The notes beneath the pieces are model-generated. The model searched no databases and had not been told where the DNA came from. It saw only the letters and a list, made by a program, of their open reading frames with translations. Positions 61,280 through 64,000 of a DNA stretch of 64,000 nt are shown piece after piece (positions within the stretch are counted from its first letter, which is position 1; the number at the start of each line of letters is the position of its first letter). Position numbers and translations under genes: made by a program. This stretch comes from Sipunculus nudus (taxonomy: Eukaryota > Annelida > Sipuncula > Golfingiida > Sipunculidae), in the NCBI GenBank assembly GCA_026874595.1, contig CM049314.1, forward strand, positions 15,864,729-15,928,728. Direction: 5' to 3'.

Positions 61280-61917
61280 TCCTACTGAAGGTCCACCGTG
61301 TGGGGTGTTACAGTGTGGGATGCTACATATTAATTAGATGGCCCGCCGTGTGGGATGCTACATATTAATTAGATGGCCCGCCGTGTGGGTTGCTACATAT
61401 TAAGTAGAAGGTCCGCCGTGTGGGATGTTACAGTGTGGGATGCTACATATTAATTAGAAGGTCCGCCGTGTGGGTTGCTACATATTAAGTAGAAGGTCCA
61501 CCGTGTGGGATGCTACATATTAAGTAGAAGGTCCACCGTGTGGGATGCTACATATTAAGTAGAAGGTCCACCGTGTGGGATGCTACATATTAAGTAGAAG
61601 GTCCACCGAGCGGGATGCTACATATTAATTAGAAGGTCCGCCGTGTGGGATGCTACATATTAAGTAGATGGCCGGCCCTGTGGGATGCTACATATTAAGT
61701 AGATGGCCGGCCCTGTGGGATGCTACATATTAAGTAGATGGCCGGCCCTGTGGGATGCTACATATATATATTAGGTAGAAGGTCCATCGTGTTGGATGCT
61801 ACATATTAGGTAGAAGGTCCACCATAAGGGATGCTACATGTTAAGTAGAAGGTCCACCGAGTGGGATGCTACATATTAATTAGAAGGTCCGCCTTGTGGG
61901 ATGCCACATATATCTTG
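61280..61917. repeat. 35-bp minisatellite overlapping a gene end
   Basis: About 18 copies of a 35-bp unit; key segments are GTGTGGGATGCTACATATTA and AGTAGAAGGTCCACC. One block has the variant GGCCGGCCCTGTGGG in three consecutive units. The right-most unit forms the last codons and stop of the minus-strand NYN gene. Confidence 0.95.
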
Positions 61918-62507
61918 TAAGATCTGCTCAGGTTCGTGGTGATGCGGGTCATAGCACATGATTGTACGTCTGGTCGGTAGTTGGCGCGCCCGCTCGTGAA
62001 ATGCTTTGTCTCCAGAGACGACGATGAACGGGACGCTGGGATCGACGGTTATGTCCAGGACAGTCAACTGAAGGGGAGGAAAGGGAAATATGAATGTAAT
62101 AATATGAATGTGTAGACACAGACACGGCACCTGTCAGTACTAATGTATACCTTACATGATACACTACATCACCTCAATCGGCTACATCTATTGGTTAAGT
62201 AAACCTATTCCACGCGTGCGTTTGTTGTGTGAACGGAGTATTTCATCCAGATCCAAAACTTTTTTTTCTTATACATTTGCGCTTAATGTTTGAAACAGGG
62301 CCCATATATGTGATGGATCTGAGTCACTAAATGGCTTATCACTCGGATGAAATTGATTTGCATAACAACCTTTATCCTGACAGACACACAACAACGTATT
62401 TCTATCGCCTGTAAACGTATCCAACAGTCATCATCAGACAAGTATAGCTTGTTTATAGCCGAAAAAAACTTGCCATCATAAGCGTGAAACAAAATTAACC
62501 TCTTCAA

Positions 62508-62553
<46 letters not shown>

Positions 62554-63527
62554 CATGCCAAACTCTTGACCTTAATGCCCAGTTTGATTTGTATTTAACA
62601 CGGCGACAGAAACTAGATAAAATCTCACCTGCGCAGCCAATGCTATATCGGCGGCATTCTTGACCTTTTCTGAGCTCTTGTGAATTTTGACCAATCCGTT
62701 GTCTCTTTGCCATTCATATGCGGGATTGTTCTCTGGTTCATACCACTGCCGGTCGCACCTCAAGAATGCGTAGATGAATGTATCGGGCACCGGATGTGTG
62801 ATTTTGTCTAAGAAACTACCAAAGTTATCCATATCGAGATAGACGATTTTCTTCGGTTTCAGCTTGCACACGTATAGTACTACAGCGTCATGTGCAAACA
62901 TGTACCGGGCCGCTGACTGTGCAATCCCCGCTAGGTGGCGGTCTCTAGACGAGGATTTTGCTTCACGGACAAAGCTTGTGCTGAAGGTTCTCATGGTACA
63001 AGATGCAGCACATGATTGAAATCGTCGACAGGCGGCGCCACTCTGCAGGCAACAGGTCGGTTTCATGTAAAATCCCTGGAAAACGTAAAATTAGTTCAAG
63101 TTTAACCCCCTAATTTGGGGTTTCATCAAATCATAATCGAATGACAGCTATTTTCAAACTTTCAGAGAAATATTCACTTGTTGATTCATTTAAAAAAATT
63201 AGAGTAACACATATTTTCAGCTGAATATTGCCATTTCTGTTTAAAATGTTGAAGAATGTATCATAAAAACTCTTCCATGCCTATATTGTCTGCGCCTCAC
63301 TTGTATATTCCAGTGCAAAAATCGCTTTCATAAACTTTCTGGAAAGCGGACAGTATTGGTTAACTAAAGCACCATCAGTATTACTCAACAAGACCATTTG
63401 TTAAACATACAGTAGATACATATACAGAAATACAGAATAGTGTTTTCTCTGATCGCATATGCAAAGCATGTCCCAGTGACACCCCACTTACCGCCAAGTG
63501 ACGACATAACATCCCGAGATTGCGCAT
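61876..63527 (-). CDS. NYN/PIN-like domain protein, predicted mitochondrial (3 exons)
   Basis: Predicted role: an RNA-directed nuclease of the NYN (LabA-like, PIN-fold) type. Coding exons are 63527-63492, 63075-62629 and 62067-61876, giving about 224 residues. Both introns are phase 0: a GTAAGT donor with a TTTTCCAG acceptor, and CAG|GTGAGA with a CCTCCCCTTCAG acceptor. The NYN domain shows YLDMDNFG (Asp93, Asp95), VKNAADIALAAQ (Asp155) and VSGDKAF (Asp181), the conserved acidic positions of the family. The second and third exons supply the halves of one domain, which supports the splice model. Residues 1-50 hold many Arg, Ser and Cys, no acidic residue before about position 50, and an R-T-F-S-T-S segment like a mitochondrial processing site; targeting is inference. 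The ATG at 63527 was chosen because it joins in frame; 63066 is an alternative start. The C-terminus and stop lie in a minisatellite unit, so the end may be altered. Catalytic activity is not shown. Confidence 0.82.
62068..62628 (-). other. Intron 2 of the NYN gene, with (CT)n on the sense strand
   Basis: 561-bp GT-AG intron. A GA run at 62512-62550 on plus (CT on the sense strand) lies close to the donor side, and a separate pyrimidine tract precedes the acceptor. Confidence 0.8.
63076..63491 (-). other. Intron 1 of the NYN gene
   Basis: 416-bp GT-AG intron, with a branch-like ACTAAT about 15 bases before the acceptor. No other feature seen inside. Confidence 0.75.
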
Positions 63528-63580
63528 GCTGATTCTCGTTCGTCGTCTGTGACGTCATTTCCGCTGCTGCGCTTCTACCA
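63519..63580 (-). promoter_or_regulatory. Housekeeping-type promoter of the NYN gene
   Basis: The segment is GC- and CpG-richer than its flanks. On the minus strand GCGGAAATGACGTCAC (63549-63564) is an ETS site joined to a full CRE. AGCATGCGCA (63521-63530) matches an NRF1 site and overlaps the start codon region. No TATA box is placed upstream. NRF1 and ETS sites are common at promoters of nuclear genes for mitochondrial proteins, which fits the predicted product. The transcription start is not located. Confidence 0.55.
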
Positions 63581-63599
63581 CCAACTCATTTGTTTAGTG

Positions 63600-63871
63600 C
63601 CTCTATGTGGAAATTTTTAAGTTACTAATGGACTTTCTGCCCACGTAAATGTCCACATTGAAGAGAAAATATCCTTATTGTCAAATTTATATAAAGTAAT
63701 GTAAATTGTCGATGTTTTTTATATTTTATCAAAATATTGCAAATATTTAGGTTTTATTTTACATGCCCTGGTAACAGGTCATATTCACTTTTGCTGAGTC
63801 TACGATTCACTGGCATTGTCTTGACCGGTACTAAATTGTTGACAAATATTATGTTTAACAAATGGGGATAA

Positions 63872-63941
<70 letters not shown>

Positions 63942-64000
63942 TGACCCTTTGGAAATGTTATTACAAAGTTTATAAAAAAATCTTTAGTAGGTAAGAACTG
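63600..64000. other. AT-rich right edge with (TA)n at 63871-63939
   Basis: No divergent gene is visible within this short flank; one could begin beyond the window. Confidence 0.6.

Noticed and set aside
61949-62164. Second minus frame over the last NYN exon
   Set aside because: Shadow frame; the NYN motif SGDKAF and the in-phase acceptor fix the other frame.
63066-63066. ATG at 63066 as the start of the NYN gene
   Set aside because: Possible, but an acceptor lies 9 bases upstream in frame, and a GTAAGT donor with an in-frame ATG at 63527 next to promoter motifs fits better.

Overview
This is eukaryotic nuclear DNA from an animal. A lophotrochozoan, most likely a bivalve mollusc, fits best. 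The evidence is one intron-split gene with consensus GT-AG sites, two LINE fragments, several short inverted-repeat DNA transposons, long (TA)n runs, and an unusual density of minisatellites. The species call is inference; nothing in the window fixes it. No bacterial-style gene, CRISPR array, rRNA or convincing tRNA was seen.

Layout. Nineteen tandem arrays with units of 22 to about 140 bp cover roughly 19 kb, close to 30% of the window. The largest are a 29-bp array with higher-order structure (27.15-30.58 kb), a 43-bp array (40.8-43.1 kb), a 60-bp array (7.77-9.5 kb), a 54/160-bp array (50.2-51.75 kb), a 34-bp array with a 272-bp higher-order period (44.7-46.0 kb) and a 37-bp array (2.68-3.93 kb). 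Almost all open frames across these arrays, and across the (TA)n runs, are by-products of repetition. Between the arrays lies AT-rich sequence with dispersed elements: a decayed LINE tail (1.8-2.2 kb), a MITE-like element (13.6 kb), two copies of one DNA-transposon family in opposite orientation (15.4 and 20.0 kb, each carrying a different nested insertion), a hAT-like element at the end of the 29-bp array (30.6 kb), two large palindromes (10.5 and 33.4 kb), and a 5'-truncated LINE inserted in a 43-bp array (56.7 kb).

The one well-supported protein gene is at the right edge on the minus strand (63527 to 61876). It has three coding exons joined by two phase-0 introns. They encode about 224 residues: an arginine/serine-rich N-terminus resembling a mitochondrial presequence, then an NYN/PIN-like nuclease domain with its acidic motifs. 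A GC-richer 5' flank carries an ETS-CRE composite and an NRF1-like site. The stop codon of the last exon lies inside the terminal unit of a 35-bp minisatellite. A second, much weaker coding candidate is a GC-rich open frame at 47925-48248 (minus). Every other region longer than 300 bases is listed below with what it holds or with a statement that nothing was recognised.
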